The notes: generated by a model from the letters alone, not told the origin. Positions 1-8,829 are shown, counted from the stretch's first letter. The stretch is DNA of 64,000 nucleotides from Janthinobacterium sp. CG3 (GCF_000344615.1 NZ_KB467824.1:3101951-3165950), one strand, 5' to 3'. Numbers and translations: made by a program.

Positions 1-603
1 CATCGACACGGTCGGGAACTGCCAAAAGTCCGGCATCAGCTTCGGATGCGGGTACGAGGACAGGCCCTTGCCGTCGACTTCCTTGCGGAAATTCAGCAAC
101 TGGTCTTCCGTCAGGCGGCCTTCCAGGAAGGCGCGCGCGTAGATGCCGGGCGAGGAATGGCCCTGGATGTACAGCAGGTCGCCGCCGTGCTCTTCGGTCG
201 GGGCGTGCCAGAAATGGTTGAAGCCGATGCCCAGCATGTTCGCCAGCGAGGCAAAGCTCGACAGGTGGCCGCCCAGGTCGCCGTCGGCGCGGTTGGCCTT
301 GACCACCATCGCCATCGCGTTCCAGCGCATCCACGAGCGCAGGCGCTCTTCGTATTCCAGGTTGCCCGGGCAATGCGTTTCGAGGTGGGTGGGGATGGTG
401 TTGACGTAGGCGGTGGTGCTGGAAAATGGGATTTGGGCGCCGCGGCGGCGCGCCAGGTCGACCATGCGTTCCATCAGGTAATGGGCGCGTTCAGGGCCCT
501 CGTTTTCCAGCACGGCTTCAAGCGCGTCTAGCCATTCCTTGGTTTCCTGCATATCTGGGTCCTGCGCGACTAACGCCGTAACCTGGTCGAGTTGAGCTGA
601 CAT
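1..603 (-). CDS. aceE: Pyruvate dehydrogenase E1 component, N-terminal part (cut by window edge)
   Basis: Homodimeric E1 of the pyruvate dehydrogenase complex, which decarboxylates pyruvate with thiamine diphosphate and passes the acetyl group to E2. Only the first 201 residues are here; the frame is open to base 1. The translation matches AceE closely: the segments SSTTAYVNTIPTH (61-73), GGHLSSFASLA (111-121), HFWHAP (130-135) and QGHSSPGIYARAF (147-159) are family hallmarks of the N-terminal ThDP-binding region. The ATG at 603 follows AAGGAG by a normal distance and is preceded by a strong sigma70 promoter. The gene is divergent from folD. Identification is firm; nothing can be said about the catalytic C-terminal half. 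Confidence 0.95.
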   Translation of the reverse strand, partial: MSAQLDQVTALVAQDPDMQETKEWLDALEAVLENEGPERAHYLMERMVDLARRRGAQIPFSSTTAYVNTIPTHLETHCPGNLEYEERLRSWMRWNAMAMVVKANRADGDLGGHLSSFASLANMLGIGFNHFWHAPTEEHGGDLLYIQGHSSPGIYARAFLEGRLTEDQLLNFRKEVDGKGLSSYPHPKLMPDFWQFPTVSM

Positions 604-700
604 TTGGTGAGTCTCCTTTATAAGCGCCCCACCAAGATACCCGATCGCTGGTGGACGGCATTTCGCTGATTATTTACCAATACCCTAAATTAGTCTGGGG

Positions 701-729
701 ATTCTAACAGGCTATTCCATATTTTTCAA
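701..729 (-). promoter_or_regulatory. Sigma70 promoter of aceE
   Basis: Reading the minus strand, TTGAAA (724-729) and TAGAAT (701-706) are separated by exactly 17 bases. The promoter lies about 100 bases upstream of the aceE start and points into it. Its two hexamers each differ by one base from consensus. Confidence 0.7.
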
Positions 730-743
730 ATTACGATACGTCT

Positions 744-758
744 TTTCACAATGTGAAA
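744..758. promoter_or_regulatory. 15-bp palindrome between aceE and folD, candidate operator
   Basis: TTTCACA-A-TGTGAAA is a perfect inverted repeat with 7-bp arms. It lies 14 bases upstream of the aceE -35 box, a position that suits an activator or an upstream repressor site, and about 95 bases upstream of a TATAAT (853-858) in front of folD. I do not know which regulator binds it. Confidence 0.5.
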
Positions 759-890
759 TTACCCCATGGGATTTATGCTGCGCCGCCGCATTTATTCTCC
801 AGAAATCGGCGCCGGCGCGGCTGAAAACGCGGTCGAAGGGGCGCGCCGGCTTTATAATCTCGGTTTACCTATCACCACCAGCCAAAAACC

Positions 891-1736
891 ATGCCAGCTC
901 AACTGATCGACGGAATCCTGCTCTCCCAAACACTGCGCGGCGAAATCGCCGTGCGCGCCAGCGCCCTGACCGCCAAGGGTAAACAGCCCGGCCTGGCCGT
1001 GATCCTGGTGGGCGAAGACCCGGCCAGCCAGGTGTACGTGCGCAACAAGGTCAAGGCTTGCGGCGACGTCGGCTTCCATTCGGTGTTGGAAAAATACGCG
1101 GCGGACCTGTCGGAGGCGGCGTTGTTGGAGCGCATCAACGCGCTCAACGCCGACCCGGCCATCCACGGCATCCTGGTGCAGATGCCGCTGCCCAAGCACA
1201 TCAACCCGCACAAGGTTATCGAGGCGATCTCGACCTCGAAGGACGTCGACGGCTACTCGGTGCTGAGCGCCGGCGAACTGCTAACCGGCCTGCCGGGCTT
1301 TCGCCCCTGCACCCCGTACGGCTGCATGAAACTGATTGAAAGCACCGGCGTCGACCTGCGCGGCAAGCACGCCGTCGTCATCGGCCGCAGCAACACCGTC
1401 GGCAAACCGATGGCGCTGCTGCTCTTGCAAGCGAACGCCACCGTGACCATATGCCATAGTGCGACGCCGGACCTGGCGCACCACACCCGCGGCGCCGACG
1501 TCATCGTCGCCGCCGTCGGACGGCGCAACACGCTGACGGCGGACATGGTCCGTCCCGGCGCGATCGTCATCGATGTCGGCATGAACCGCGACGATAACGG
1601 CAAGTTGTGCGGCGACGTCGATTTCGACGGCGTTAAGGAGCTGGCCTCGCACATCACCCCGGTGCCGGGCGGCGTCGGTCCGATGACGATCACGATGTTG
1701 CTGATGAATACCGTCGAAGCGGCGGAACGCGACTAA
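891..1736 (+). CDS. folD: Bifunctional methylene-THF dehydrogenase / methenyl-THF cyclohydrolase FolD
   Basis: Cytosolic one-carbon enzyme that interconverts 5,10-methylene-THF and 10-formyl-THF using NADP. The 281-residue length is normal for the family. Visible landmarks are Y49-V-x-x-K53 (catalytic lysine motif), the conserved DVDG at 118-121, the Rossmann segment [14 protein letters not shown] (162-175) and the C-terminal PGGVGPMTI signature. The start is the first ATG, with no strong Shine-Dalgarno; a TATAAT at 853-858 suggests a short leader. The M3 peptidase gene follows 58 bases later on the same strand, probably co-transcribed. Confidence 0.97.
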   Translation: MPAQLIDGILLSQTLRGEIAVRASALTAKGKQPGLAVILVGEDPASQVYVRNKVKACGDVGFHSVLEKYAADLSEAALLERINALNADPAIHGILVQMPLPKHINPHKVIEAISTSKDVDGYSVLSAGELLTGLPGFRPCTPYGCMKLIESTGVDLRGKHAVVIGRSNTVGKPMALLLLQANATVTICHSATPDLAHHTRGADVIVAAVGRRNTLTADMVRPGAIVIDVGMNRDDNGKLCGDVDFDGVKELASHITPVPGGVGPMTITMLLMNTVEAAERD

Positions 1737-1794
1737 ACTTACACTGCGCCGCGCCCGCCGTGCGGGGCGCGCCGACGACCACTAGGACACACTG

Positions 1795-3873
1795 ATGACT
1801 ACACAAAACCCTTTGCTGGACTTCTCGGGCTTGCCGCGTTTTGATGCGATCAAAGCCGAACACGTCACCCCCGCCATCGACCAGTTGCTCGCCGACAGCG
1901 CCGCCGTCGTGGCGGAGCTGGAAGCGCCGATCGCCCAAGTGACGTGGGAAAACTTCGTCGCGCCGCTGGAAAACGCCACCGAGTTGCTGGGCCGGGCATG
2001 GGGCATCGTCAGCCATCTGAACAACGTCGTCGACACGCCCGAGCTGCGCGCCGCCTACAACGAAAACCAGCCGAAAATCACCGAATTCTGGACCGCGCTG
2101 GCCCAGAACGAGGAAATGTTCGCCAAATACAAGCTGCTCAAGGCCGGGCCGGGCTACCCCGCCCTGTCGGCGCCGCGCCAGCGCATTATCGACAACGCCA
2201 TCCGCGACTTCCGCATGGGCGGCGCCGAGCTGGCCGAGGAAAAGAAGGAACGCTTCGCCGAGATCCAGGAAGAACACGCCGGCGTGTCGACGCGTTTTTC
2301 CGAGAACGTGCTCGACGCCACCAACGACTTCAAGCTGCTGGTGGCCGACGAGGCCGAGCTGGCCGGCGTGCCCGACGACGTCAAGCAAGCGGCCCGCGCC
2401 GCCGCCGAGAAGGACGGCAAGAGCGGCTTCCTGTTCACGCTGCACTTCCCGTCCTACTTCCCGCTGTTGCAATTTGCCGACAACCGCGCGCTGCGCGAGA
2501 AGATTTACCACGCCAACGCCACCAAGGCGTCCGACATGGGCAGCGACTTCAGCGAAAAGGACAAGTGGGATAACGGCCAGAACATCGTCACTTTGCTGAA
2601 ACTGCGCGACGAAGAAGCCAAAATGCTCGGCTACAAGAACTTCGCCGAAGTCTCGCTGGTGCCGAAGATGGCGCAAAGCCCCGAGCAAGTCATCACCTTC
2701 CTGGAAGACCTGGCCACGCGCGCCCGCCCCTACGCCGAGCAAGACCTGGCCGAGCTGCGCGCCTTCGCCAAGGACGAGCTGGGCCTGGAGCAGCTGCAAG
2801 CCTGGGACATGCCGTACGCGTCGGAAAAGCTGCAGGAGCGCCGCTACGCCTTCTCCGCCCAGGAAGTGAAGCAATACTTCCCCGAACATAAAGTCATCGA
2901 CGGCCTGTTCCGTCTGGTGCAAACGCTGTTTTCGGTGTCCATCGCCGTCGATACGGCGACCACCTGGCACCCGGACGTGCGCTTCTTCCGCATTGAAAAA
3001 GACGGCCAGCTGGTCGGCCAGTTCTACCTCGACCTGTACGCGCGCAGCGGCAAGGGCGGCGGCGCCTGGATGGACGACGCCCGCGGCCGGCGTGTTGAAG
3101 AAGGCGGCACGGTGCAAACCCCGGTCGCCTATCTGACCTGTAACTTCACCGAACCCGCCGTCATCGACGGCAAAGTACAGCCATCGCTGTTCACCCACGA
3201 CGAAGTCATCACGCTGTTCCACGAGTTCGGCCACGGCCTGCACCACATGCTGACCCGGGTCGACGAGATCGGCGTGTCCGGCATTTCCGGCGTCGAATGG
3301 GACGCCGTCGAACTGCCGTCGCAGTTCATGGAAAACTTCTGCTGGGAATGGGAAGTGCTCGAACACATGACCTCGCACGTCACCAGCGGCGCGGCGCTGC
3401 CGCGCGCGCTGTACGACAAAATGCTGGCGGCGCGCAACTTCCAATCCGGCCTGCAAACGCTGCGCCACGTCGAATACTCGCTGCACGACATGCACCTGCA
3501 TTACGACTACGATCCGCAGAGCGCGAAAAGCGTGCAGGACGTTGTCGACGAGGTGCGCGGCAAGTTCTCGGTGATGCCGCCGCCGGCCTACAACCGCTTC
3601 CAGAACTCCTTCGGCCACATCTTCGCCGGCGGCTACGCGGCCGGCTACTACAGCTACAAGTGGGCCGAAGTGTTGTCCGCCGACGCCTACGGCGCCTTCG
3701 AGGAGGCGGCTGCGCTGGGCGGCGGCATCCTGTCGGCGGAAACCGGGCGGCGCTTCCAGGAAGAAATTTTGGCGGTCGGTGGTTCGCGCCCGGCGCTGGA
3801 GTCGTTCACCGCCTTCCGCGGCCGCGAGCCAAGCATCGACGCCTTGCTGCGCCACAGCGGCATGGCGGCCTGA
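1795..3873 (+). CDS. prlC: M3 family oligopeptidase (oligopeptidase A-like)
   Basis: Zinc metallopeptidase of the thimet oligopeptidase/Dcp family (M3A) that degrades short peptides in the cytoplasm, including cleaved signal peptides in E. coli. The 692-residue length fits. The zinc site is HEFGH at 476-480, with the third ligand probably E506 in the VELPSQF segment. The C-terminal FGHIFAGGYAAGYYSYKWAE segment carries the substrate-binding His/Tyr residues typical of M3 enzymes. It has no signal peptide. It follows folD on the same strand, an arrangement I know from other Burkholderiales. OpdA/PrlC is the best guess; Dcp-type exo-activity cannot be excluded by reading. Confidence 0.92.
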   Translation: MTTQNPLLDFSGLPRFDAIKAEHVTPAIDQLLADSAAVVAELEAPIAQVTWENFVAPLENATELLGRAWGIVSHLNNVVDTPELRAAYNENQPKITEFWTALAQNEEMFAKYKLLKAGPGYPALSAPRQRIIDNAIRDFRMGGAELAEEKKERFAEIQEEHAGVSTRFSENVLDATNDFKLLVADEAELAGVPDDVKQAARAAAEKDGKSGFLFTLHFPSYFPLLQFADNRALREKIYHANATKASDMGSDFSEKDKWDNGQNIVTLLKLRDEEAKMLGYKNFAEVSLVPKMAQSPEQVITFLEDLATRARPYAEQDLAELRAFAKDELGLEQLQAWDMPYASEKLQERRYAFSAQEVKQYFPEHKVIDGLFRLVQTLFSVSIAVDTATTWHPDVRFFRIEKDGQLVGQFYLDLYARSGKGGGAWMDDARGRRVEEGGTVQTPVAYLTCNFTEPAVIDGKVQPSLFTHDEVITLFHEFGHGLHHMLTRVDEIGVSGISGVEWDAVELPSQFMENFCWEWEVLEHMTSHVTSGAALPRALYDKMLAARNFQSGLQTLRHVEYSLHDMHLHYDYDPQSAKSVQDVVDEVRGKFSVMPPPAYNRFQNSFGHIFAGGYAAGYYSYKWAEVLSADAYGAFEEAAALGGGILSAETGRRFQEEILAVGGSRPALESFTAFRGREPSIDALLRHSGMAA

Positions 3874-3919
3874 GTGTCAATTTTGTAATGAGCATCATCG
3901 AACCGGGAGGGCGCGCGCC

Positions 3920-4534
3920 ATGAACTTGCGAACGAGGTGGACAATCGGCGCCCTGCTGCTGGCCTGCGCCGGCGCGGCCGACGCCCAGGTATACAAGTGG
4001 AAGGACGCCAAGGGCGTGACCCACTTCAGCGATACGCCGCCGCCGGCCGCGACCGCCAAGGTCGAACTCAAGTCCTTCGGCGGCGGCGCGGCGGCGGCGG
4101 CGTTGCCGTTCGAACTGGCCGAGGCGGCCAAAAACCACCCGGTGACGCTGTACACCACCGAGCAGTGCGAGGCCTGCGACCAGGGCCGCGCCATGCTGCG
4201 CGCGCGCGGCATTCCGTTCGCGGAAAAAACCGTCGGCAGCGCCGCCGACCAGGCCGCGCTGAAGCAGGCCGGCGGCGCCTCGCAATTGCCCTTGCTGTTG
4301 GTGGGGCGGAAAAAATACACCGGCTTCGAGCAGGGCGCCTGGGACGGCGCGCTGAGCGCGGCCGCCTACCCGGCCCAGCGCATGCTGCCGGCCGGCTACC
4401 GCCAGGCGCCGGCGACGCCGGCGGCGCCGCGCCCGCAGCCGGTCGACACCGAGGCGACGGCGGCGGCCGCCGCCGAGCAGGGGCGCCGCGACCAGGCGCA
4501 AGAAGCCAAACCCGCCGGCGACTTCCAATTCTAG
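3920..4534 (+). CDS. DUF4124 domain plus glutaredoxin-like domain, secreted
   Basis: A 204-residue protein with a signal peptide (ALLLACAGAADA, cleavage near residue 22). A DUF4124 segment follows (VYKWKDAKGVTHFSDTPP, 24-41). A glutaredoxin-like fold starts near residue 75 with LYTTEQCEAC, giving a CxxC at C83-C86, and continues to the QLPLLLVG and GF strands. The tail is rich in Ala, Pro and Gln and looks disordered. The start is the ATG at 3920, which has GGGAGG 10 bases upstream; the longer upstream frame is an overlap with the peptidase gene. The likely role is a periplasmic thiol-redox protein. The combination is common in betaproteobacteria, but its substrate is unknown to me. Confidence 0.85.
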   Translation: MNLRTRWTIGALLLACAGAADAQVYKWKDAKGVTHFSDTPPPAATAKVELKSFGGGAAAAALPFELAEAAKNHPVTLYTTEQCEACDQGRAMLRARGIPFAEKTVGSAADQAALKQAGGASQLPLLLVGRKKYTGFEQGAWDGALSAAAYPAQRMLPAGYRQAPATPAAPRPQPVDTEATAAAAAEQGRRDQAQEAKPAGDFQF

Positions 4535-4618
4535 CGCCCTGACAAGCTCAACCGGTTAAAATCGGCGCTGCGGGTCGGCGCGCCAGCCCCCCACGCCATC
4601 TCTGCATCCCTGATTACT

Positions 4619-5044
4619 ATGACACGCATCGACTTCCATACCAACGTCCCCGACAAGATCGCCTACGCCTGCCGCCTGGCGCGCAAGGCCTATATGGCGC
4701 GCAACCGAGTGGTACTGCTGGCCGAGGACGCCGAGCAACTGGCGGCGCTGAACGCGGCGCTGTGGAGCCTGTCCGAGACCGACTACCTGCCGCACGTGCT
4801 GGCCGGCGACGCGCTGGCGGCGGAAACGCCGATCGTGCTGACCGACAGCGACGCCGCCGCCCTGCCGCACCACGACATCCTGGTCAACCTGTCGCGCCGC
4901 CAGCCGGCGCATTTCGCCAGCTTCGCGCGGGTCTTCGAAATCGTCTCGGCCGATGCGGACGACGCCGAGGTGGGACGCCAGCGTTACAAGTCCTATAAAC
5001 AGCAGCAATACCAGCCCAGCCATTTCGTGGCGAACCAGCCATGA
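4619..5044 (+). CDS. holC: DNA polymerase III subunit chi
   Basis: Clamp-loader accessory subunit that links the psi subunit to single-stranded-DNA-binding protein. The 141-residue length is normal. Typical features are the N-terminal RIDFHTNVPDKIAYACRLARKAY segment (shown here in part: residues 3-25), the middle WSLSETDYLPHV and the C-terminal YKSYKQQQYQP. The usual neighbours pepA and valS are absent; here holC follows the glutaredoxin-like gene and overlaps the next gene by four bases (ATGA), so the two are translationally coupled. Confidence 0.93.
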   Translation: MTRIDFHTNVPDKIAYACRLARKAYMARNRVVLLAEDAEQLAALNAALWSLSETDYLPHVLAGDALAAETPIVLTDSDAAALPHHDILVNLSRRQPAHFASFARVFEIVSADADDAEVGRQRYKSYKQQQYQPSHFVANQP

Positions 5045-5436
5045 GCTACCAGCCGGCCTTCGACGCCAGCATCCCGGTGCTGACCGAAGTTCTGGGCGAC
5101 GCCGTCGAGGCGGCGCCGGCCGGGTCCGCGCGCAAGGTGCCGGCGCCGACCGTCGACACCGGCGAGCGGCTCGAACAAGAGGCGCTGCGGCAGTGGAGCG
5201 ACCAGGACTGGCACGTGCTGGAGCGGCGCCTGTCGGAACGCATCCTGCACCAATTGCAGGGCCGCGTCGACTTCGTGCTGGAGCAGCGCATCAAAGACTG
5301 CATGGCCGAGGCGCTGCAGCGCGCGCTGGCGGACCTCACCGGCGAACTGAGCAAAAGCCTGCAACACACCATCGAAGACATCGTCGCGCGAGCCGTGAGC
5401 CAAGAGCTGACGCACCTGCAAACCCTGAAAAAATAG
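5041..5436 (+). CDS. DUF2486-like protein coupled to holC
   Basis: A 131-residue acidic protein. It has a proline/alanine-rich N-terminal third and a helical C-terminal two thirds (WSDQDWHVLERRLSERIL through EDIVARAVSQEL) with heptad-like spacing, suggesting an amphipathic or coiled-coil region. Its ATG overlaps the holC stop, so it is almost certainly translated with chi. I recall proteins of this kind downstream of holC in Burkholderiales (DUF2486), but the family name is from memory and the function is unknown. A hairpin repeat follows directly. Confidence 0.75.
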   Translation: MSYQPAFDASIPVLTEVLGDAVEAAPAGSARKVPAPTVDTGERLEQEALRQWSDQDWHVLERRLSERILHQLQGRVDFVLEQRIKDCMAEALQRALADLTGELSKSLQHTIEDIVARAVSQELTHLQTLKK

Positions 5437-5455
5437 CCCTCCCGCGACTCATCTC

Positions 5456-5485
5456 GTAGGTCGGATTAGCGAAGCGTAATCCGAC
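5456..5485. repeat. Dispersed hairpin repeat, copy 1
   Basis: TAGGTCGGATTA, an 8-base loop (GCGAAGCG) and TAATCCGAC form a 9-bp perfect stem (5460-5468 with 5477-5485). The same TAGGTCGG(A/G)TTA...TAA(C/T)CCGAC pattern recurs near 36.3, 49.85 and 63.05 kb, always next to gene ends or debris. Confidence 0.75.
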
Positions 5486-5596
5486 AATGCGCCGCCATGC
5501 ACGCAGCAAAACCAAGGCGCCGCGAACGCAAACACCAACCAGCGGCAACGAGCCAGGGTCACGCCGTTGGTTTAAACGAATTCAACGGCGCGCCAA

Positions 5597-6211
5597 TCAA
5601 GGCTTCAGCAAACAAGGCATCAACTTCCCCCACACGTCGCTCTGCGTCGCCACCACATCCTGCGCGCCGGTATAGCGGGGCAATATATGCCAGTCCCACT
5701 GCACGAACGACCTGTGGCGCGGGTCGACCAGCATCGACATCCCGGCGAACTGCCCTTTCAACTCGTCCTTATTGACCGTCAACAGTTGCGCACCGTCGCG
5801 CAAGGACTGGCGATTCAACGCCACACCGGCGCGCTCGGCGATATCCTCCAACCAGCGCACGCGCCAGCGTGCTTGCTCGTCAAACTCCGCGACCGGCGGG
5901 CGATCCAGATTGACCCGGGCCACAACCTCGGCGCCGTCCTGGGATAGCAGTTGGTACGTCATACGTTGCGGCACCGTGGCCCAATACCGCTCGCCCTGAA
6001 CCTCGATGCCATAGCCACCGAAGACATCCTTGGATATGGGCACCAGCTCTCCTACGCCGAAAGACGGCCGCAGGCACTCGCCATGGCGCTGCGCCACCAC
6101 GCTCAGCGCGGCCTGCTCGTTCTTGCCGTGCCCGAGCATCGGCAAGGTCAAACACGCGCCGGCGAGAAACCGAAGGGCAATGCGGATAGCGGCGGATTGG
6201 TGCGAGATCAT
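5597..6211 (-). CDS. Secreted protein of unknown function next to vgrG remnant
   Basis: A 204-residue protein that I do not recognise. It begins with a signal-peptide-like stretch (IRIALRFLAGACLTLPMLGHG). Two cysteines (in GECLRPSF and at MPCLLKP near the C-terminus) could form a disulfide. The body is rich in aromatic and charged residues without obvious repeats. The leader upstream is distinctly AT-rich compared with its surroundings. It lies 126 bases downstream of a VgrG-like gene on the same strand. By analogy with type VI secretion loci it could be an effector accessory or periplasmic immunity protein, but that is inference from position alone. Confidence 0.65.
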   Translation of the reverse strand: MISHQSAAIRIALRFLAGACLTLPMLGHGKNEQAALSVVAQRHGECLRPSFGVGELVPISKDVFGGYGIEVQGERYWATVPQRMTYQLLSQDGAEVVARVNLDRPPVAEFDEQARWRVRWLEDIAERAGVALNRQSLRDGAQLLTVNKDELKGQFAGMSMLVDPRHRSFVQWDWHILPRYTGAQDVVATQSDVWGKLMPCLLKP

Positions 6212-6337
6212 TTTGCTTTTTCTATAATAGTTAAGTGAAACTGTATATTACCTGACAAGTGGAACGGCCTTGCGCGGCACAAGCCGTCCATTCTCCCGCC
6301 CGTCGCTGCAGCGTGCACGCGTTCTCGGCATTGGCCT

Positions 6338-7345
6338 TTAAGCCCCCGCCGCGACCACTTTGCCGGCCTGCGCCACGGCGCCCTTCCAGCTATGCCGGCC
6401 GTCCGCGCCGCCAGTGCCCGGCCACGCGGGATGGTTCGACGTGAAATCGTCGTAGGACTTCGGTTGCGCGCTGAGCGTGACGATGCGCTCTTCGTAGACT
6501 GCCATGGTCGCGCCGCCGGCAAGCGGCACCAACTCCACCGGCGCCCCTTGCAGCACGCTGCGCGCCGGATGTTCGAACGATTTATCGGGAGTGAACTGGA
6601 GGTTGAGCTGTGAGGCGCAGTGGTCGCTGCCGACTTGTATGCTGATTTGGCCCGGGGAGTCGTCGAGGCGGACCTGATTCGAGCGGACCCCGCCGATTTC
6701 CTGGCTGACGATGCCCGACAGGTAGCGGTCGCCCGGCAAGCGGCTGACGTGGCTGAAGCTGGGCGGCGGCGTGGTACCGCCGTGCACGGCGCCGGGGATG
6801 ATCGGCTTGTCCGGATCGTTGCCGAGGAAGCTAACGCGGCACATTGTGCCAACCCGCAGCGGAAAAAACGCGCCGAACCGCGCCCCGGCCCAGAAGGGGT
6901 TCGGCCGCAGCCAGGCCGAGTCGTCCGGGGTGACGCCCTCGGCGGGCGCCGGCGAGCCGGCGCGCTCCTCCCGGCGCAAGCCCGGGAAGCGCACCTGCAC
7001 CCGCCCCTGCTCGTCGCAGTGGACCGCTTCGCCGGGCGGGCCGCCGTCGGACTCGCCCTCGACGGCCTCGTCGACGATGCCGCAGACCGAGCGCAGCCCG
7101 CCGGTGTCGGTGACGAACTGCACCTCGACCGGCATGGCGATGAATCGCTTAAGCGGCAGGCCGGCCGTGGCGGCCACGCACAGCAGCCGGTATTCGATGC
7201 CGCCGCAGATGGTTTCGACGCCGCTGACGTGCTTGACGAGCAAGAGGTCGTCGCGCGCGCCCCCTTTGGCCCCCAGGCGCAGGCGGATCGGACGGTTCGC
7301 TTCGCTCAGGCGCGGCGGCGCGCCGCCTGGAAACTTCGATGTCAT
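6338..7345 (-). CDS. vgrG: Shortened VgrG-like type VI secretion tip protein (internal deletion, possible pseudogene)
   Basis: About 335 residues against 600 or more for a normal VgrG spike. The N-terminus (NRPIRLRLGAKG to CGIVDEAVEGESDGG) matches the start of the gp27-like base domain. It then jumps directly to EAVHCDEQGRVQVRFPGLRRE, the gp5 OB-fold, followed by DSAWLRPNPFWAG, GNDPDKPIIPGAVHGG and LPGDRYLSGIVSQEIGG. About 300 or more residues of the base domain are missing at the SDGG/PPGE junction, yet the frame is kept. The C-terminus diverges soon after the OB region. I chose the ATG at 7345 because GAAGG sits 9 bases before it; in-frame starts at 7354 and 7399 also exist. No other type VI genes are in the window, so it may be an orphan remnant. 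Confidence 0.8.
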   Translation of the reverse strand: MTSKFPGGAPPRLSEANRPIRLRLGAKGGARDDLLLVKHVSGVETICGGIEYRLLCVAATAGLPLKRFIAMPVEVQFVTDTGGLRSVCGIVDEAVEGESDGGPPGEAVHCDEQGRVQVRFPGLRREERAGSPAPAEGVTPDDSAWLRPNPFWAGARFGAFFPLRVGTMCRVSFLGNDPDKPIIPGAVHGGTTPPPSFSHVSRLPGDRYLSGIVSQEIGGVRSNQVRLDDSPGQISIQVGSDHCASQLNLQFTPDKSFEHPARSVLQGAPVELVPLAGGATMAVYEERIVTLSAQPKSYDDFTSNHPAWPGTGGADGRHSWKGAVAQAGKVVAAGA

Positions 7346-7576
7346 GACGGCCATCCTTCGTCTCGGCAAGATGCATGAAGGAACAAATCGTGTTGCCATG
7401 CTGGAAATTGTAGAATGTTCTCGCTAAGCAATTGTTGCCGCCAATCAACCATGTCCGCGAAAATTCGCGAACGCGCTTTGCGCACACCGGGGTTTTGTTG
7501 TACCGTGCTGGCCTCATACAATCTTTGCGACGGTGTTCACGAGACGCCACAGTTTTCTATCCCATTGGAGATGTTT

Positions 7577-8719
7577 ATGTTGTTCAAGACTAAGTTCCTT
7601 CCCCTCGCCATCGCCATGGCCTTCGCCGGCAACGCAGGCGCGCAAGAAGTCGTCAAAATCGGCCACGTTGCGCCAATCTCGGGCGCCAGCGCCCATCTGG
7701 GCAAGGACAACGAAAACGGCGCCAAGATGGCGATCGAGGAATTGAACGCGGGCGGCTTCAAGATCAACGGCAAGGTCGTCAAGTTCGTGCTGCTGACCGA
7801 GGACGACGCCTCCGATCCGAAACAGGGCACGGCCGCCGCGCAGAAGCTGGTCGACGCCAAAGTCAACGGCGTCATCGGCCATTTGAATTCGGGCACCACG
7901 GTGCCGGCATCGAAGATCTACTTCGACGCCGGTATTCCGCAAATCTCGCCGTCGGCGACGACGCCGCAGTACACCAAGCAAAAATTCAACACGGCCTTCC
8001 GCGTGGTGGCCAACGACAACAAGCTGGGCGGCACGCTGGGCCGTTACGCCGTTGACAAGCTGCAGGCGAAGCGCATCGCCATCGTCGACGACCGCACCGC
8101 CTACGGCCAGGGCGTCGCCGAGGAGTTCGTCAAGGGCGCCAAGGCCAAGTTCCCGGGCGTGCAAATCGTCGGCAAGGAATTCACCAACGCCAACGCCACC
8201 GACTTCAACGCGATCCTGACCTCGATCAAGGGCAAGAAACCCGACCTGGTATTCTTCGGCGGCATGGACGCGGTCGGTGGCCCGATGCTGCGCCAGATCA
8301 AGTCGCTGGGCATGAACGTGCGCTTCATGGGCGGCGATGGCATTTGCACCGAGTCGCTGGCGAAGCTGGCCGGCGACGGCGCCGGCGACGGCATCGTCAC
8401 CTGCGCGGAAACCGGCGGCGTGATGGGCGATCAGCAAAAGGTGATGGACAACTTCATCGCCCGCTACAAGAAGAAATACAACAGCGACGTGCAGCTGTAC
8501 GCGCCGAACGTCTACGACGCCGTGATGACGATGGCGACCGCGATGGCGGACGCGAAGTCGGCCGAGCCGGCCAAGTACCTGCCGTTCCTGGCCAAGGTCA
8601 AGTACGCCGGCGTGACCGGCCCGATCGCCTTTGACGCCTTCGGCGATATCAAGGACGGTTCTATGACCTTGTACACCTACAAGGGCGGTAAGAAGACCAA
8701 GGTGGAAGTGGTTAAGTAA
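7577..8719 (+). CDS. livK: Branched-chain amino acid ABC transporter periplasmic binding protein (LivK-type), copy A
   Basis: A 380-residue periplasmic solute-binding protein of the Leu/Ile/Val (Peripla_BP_6) type. A signal peptide (FLPLAIAMAFAGNAGAQ) is followed by VVKIGHVAPISGASAHLGKDNENG, the usual first lobe with the ligand-binding start. The segments GHLNSGTTVPAS and QISPSATTPQYT are also typical. The start is the ATG at 7577, six bases after TTGGAG; the ATG at 7571 is too close to that site. A second copy follows 264 bases downstream after a terminator. No permease or ATPase genes are in this window, so partners must be elsewhere. The ligand is not certain. Confidence 0.93.
   Translation: MLFKTKFLPLAIAMAFAGNAGAQEVVKIGHVAPISGASAHLGKDNENGAKMAIEELNAGGFKINGKVVKFVLLTEDDASDPKQGTAAAQKLVDAKVNGVIGHLNSGTTVPASKIYFDAGIPQISPSATTPQYTKQKFNTAFRVVANDNKLGGTLGRYAVDKLQAKRIAIVDDRTAYGQGVAEEFVKGAKAKFPGVQIVGKEFTNANATDFNAILTSIKGKKPDLVFFGGMDAVGGPMLRQIKSLGMNVRFMGGDGICTESLAKLAGDGAGDGIVTCAETGGVMGDQQKVMDNFIARYKKKYNSDVQLYAPNVYDAVMTMATAMADAKSAEPAKYLPFLAKVKYAGVTGPIAFDAFGDIKDGSMTLYTYKGGKKTKVEVVK
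7946..8171 (+). repeat. 226-bp tract identical to 9353-9578
   Basis: Base-by-base comparison of the two LivK-type genes shows no mismatch across this stretch (offset 1407). It starts after the codon difference AAATC/AAATT and ends at GTCGG/GTCGC. Outside it the copies diverge. This points to recent gene conversion or a partial recent duplication. Confidence 0.85.
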
Positions 8720-8794
8720 GACTTTTCAACCAAGGGCGTGACCCCGGCGGCTCCTCGCCTTTGGGTTTAATCGGGTTGCCGGCCCATTTGCAGG

Positions 8795-8829
8795 AAAAAG
8801 CGCGTCGAGCTGTCGGCGCGCTTTTTTTT
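8795..8829 (+). terminator. Rho-independent terminator after livK copy A
   Basis: AAAAAGCGCG and CGCGCTTTTT form a 10-bp stem with a 12-base loop, followed by further T residues. It separates the two tandem binding-protein genes, so each probably has its own transcript. Confidence 0.8.

Noticed and set aside
1690..3855. 721-codon open frame antisense to the M3 oligopeptidase gene
   Set aside because: It lies entirely opposite a gene with clear family motifs; its translation is Arg/Val/Gln-rich without domain pattern, an effect of GC-rich codon use.
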